Assembly: GCA_023435855.1 (NCBI GenBank)
Contig: JAEZLG010000253.1
Location: 1 to 5,351, forward strand
DNA: 5,351 nucleotides
Reading direction: 5' to 3'
Source of the DNA: Bacillota bacterium
Lineage (GTDB): Bacteria; Bacillota; Clostridia; Christensenellales; CAG-138
Shown here piece after piece: positions 4,500 through 5,351 of this stretch; position 1 is the first letter of the stretch; every line of letters starts with the position of its first letter. The translations under genes and the position numbers were made by a program. The notes beneath the pieces are model-generated. The model did not search any database. It saw nothing but the letters and a program-made list of their open reading frames with translations, and had not been told where the DNA came from.

Positions 4500-5351
4500 A
4501 TGATAAAGAATAACCGAAAATTTCTCTTGATTGTGCTGATACCCGCATTTTTACAGGTGTTTGTTTTCATGCTGCTCCCGATTGTCGGAACGGGTGCAAT
4601 CTCGTTTATGGAATATAACCCTTTAGAGAAGAATAATCACTTTGTAGGGTTTCAAAACTATGGCTCGCTCCTTCATGACGATGCTTTTTTCATTGCGCTC
4701 AAGAACACGCTCGTATTCACATTCGTTACCGTAGCACTCAACATTGTGGTTTCGCTGACTATGGCGACGCTTATTAGCCAGCTCAAGTCTAACAAGAGCC
4801 GTAGCTTTTTCCGCATGATCGTATTTTTGCCCTGCATGGCTCCGCTCGTGGCGTCATCGGTCGTATGGGCGCGCAGTATCTACCAAACTAAAGGTGGGCT
4901 TGCTAACGCTATTTTGATTCTTTTCGGCGGCGATGCAATCTCTTGGATAGGCGACGCACGTTTCTTGATGCTTTCCGTCATTATCTTCACGATATGGGCG
5001 GATATGGGCTATAATACTATTCTCTTTTCAGCGGGCATCGACGGCATCCCGGAGGATATTTATCAGGCATCGCAGATTGACGGTGCGAGCCGTTGGCGCA
5101 CATTTTCTCAAATTACACTGCCGCTTCTTAGTCGTACTATGACATTTGTGTCGTTGATGACCCTCATTTCCCATTTTCAAATGTTTGCACAGTTCAATGT
5201 TCTGGCGCTCAAAGACGGCCCACAGAGTTCCGGCCTTGTGCTGACGAGCTACATTTACAAAAATGCATTCATTTATAAGGAAATGGGCTACGCTGCGGCT
5301 ATCTCCATGGTGCTTTTGCTGATTATCATCATCGTAACAGTCGTGCAGCAG
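4500..5351 (+). CDS. ABC sugar transporter permease, MalF/UgpA/MsmF type, C-terminus cut by window edge
   Basis: This is the inner-membrane subunit of the CUT1-type importer that pairs with the binding lipoprotein upstream. The 284 codons present run open to the edge; such permeases are usually about 290-300 residues, so only a short tail is missing. Hydrophobic segments near residues 8-30, 70-93, 104-124, 154-178, 210-232 and 262-282 give six membrane spans. The cytoplasmic EAA loop that contacts the ATPase is clear: YQASQIDGASRWRTFSQITLP begins at 188, with the conserved DGA (194-196) and ITLP (205-208). The N-terminus begins almost directly with the first span, without the long extra segment of E. 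coli MalF, which is typical of Gram-positive members. A partner permease (MalG-like) is expected next. No ATP-binding subunit is seen, and in such systems it is often a shared one encoded elsewhere. Confidence 0.93.
   Translation, partial: MIKNNRKFLLIVLIPAFLQVFVFMLLPIVGTGAISFMEYNPLEKNNHFVGFQNYGSLLHDDAFFIALKNTLVFTFVTVALNIVVSLTMATLISQLKSNKSRSFFRMIVFLPCMAPLVASSVVWARSIYQTKGGLANAILILFGGDAISWIGDARFLMLSVIIFTIWADMGYNTILFSAGIDGIPEDIYQASQIDGASRWRTFSQITLPLLSRTMTFVSLMTLISHFQMFAQFNVLALKDGPQSSGLVLTSYIYKNAFIYKEMGYAAAISMVLLLIIIIVTVVQQ

Overview
The window holds a divergently transcribed carbohydrate-utilisation locus, most likely from an anaerobic Gram-positive bacterium of the Clostridia. This placement rests on strong GGAGG-type ribosome binding sites, a lipoprotein-anchored sugar-binding protein with a short K-K/leucine-rich signal peptide, an EbgR/MsmR-like LacI-family repressor, and a cytoplasmic GH4 glycosidase fed by a CUT1-type ABC importer. 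Base composition is moderate by eye. A finer placement cannot be made from the sequence alone.

Layout. The minus-strand arm, read from 1623 leftward, has a LacI-family repressor (610-1623) followed by a BadF/BadG-type sugar kinase (613 to beyond position 1). The two are joined by an ATGA stop/start overlap. The plus-strand arm has a GH4 alpha-galactosidase-like enzyme (1801-3126), an extracellular sugar-binding lipoprotein (3141-4442) and the first permease of the importer (4500 to beyond 5351). The second permease is expected just past the right edge. No ATPase gene is visible.

Control region (1624-1800). Two back-to-back sigma-A-type promoters can be read: TTGCAA-17-TATAAT for the repressor operon and TTTACA-17-TACAAT for the GH4 operon. 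Two copies of one operator-like dyad, TGTTTAGTAAACA and an 11-of-13 match in opposite orientation, lie 124 bp apart. One covers the predicted start of the repressor transcript. The other lies about 30 nt inside the GH4 leader. This suggests that the local LacI protein represses both arms, including its own gene. A second, unrelated inverted repeat lies between the promoters, and a small AU-rich hairpin surrounds the downstream operator.

How the genes may work together (inference). The lipoprotein and permease import an oligosaccharide. The NAD+/Mn2+-dependent GH4 enzyme cleaves it in the cytoplasm. The kinase phosphorylates a released sugar. The sugar or a derivative relieves LacI repression. 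A perfect GC-rich 24-nt palindrome between the binding-protein and permease genes probably sets a higher level of binding protein than of permease. The odd pairing is a MelA-like glycosidase with a GlcNAc-kinase-type enzyme rather than a galactokinase, which leaves the true substrate open. I see no mobile element, RNA gene, CRISPR array or clearly new type of system here.
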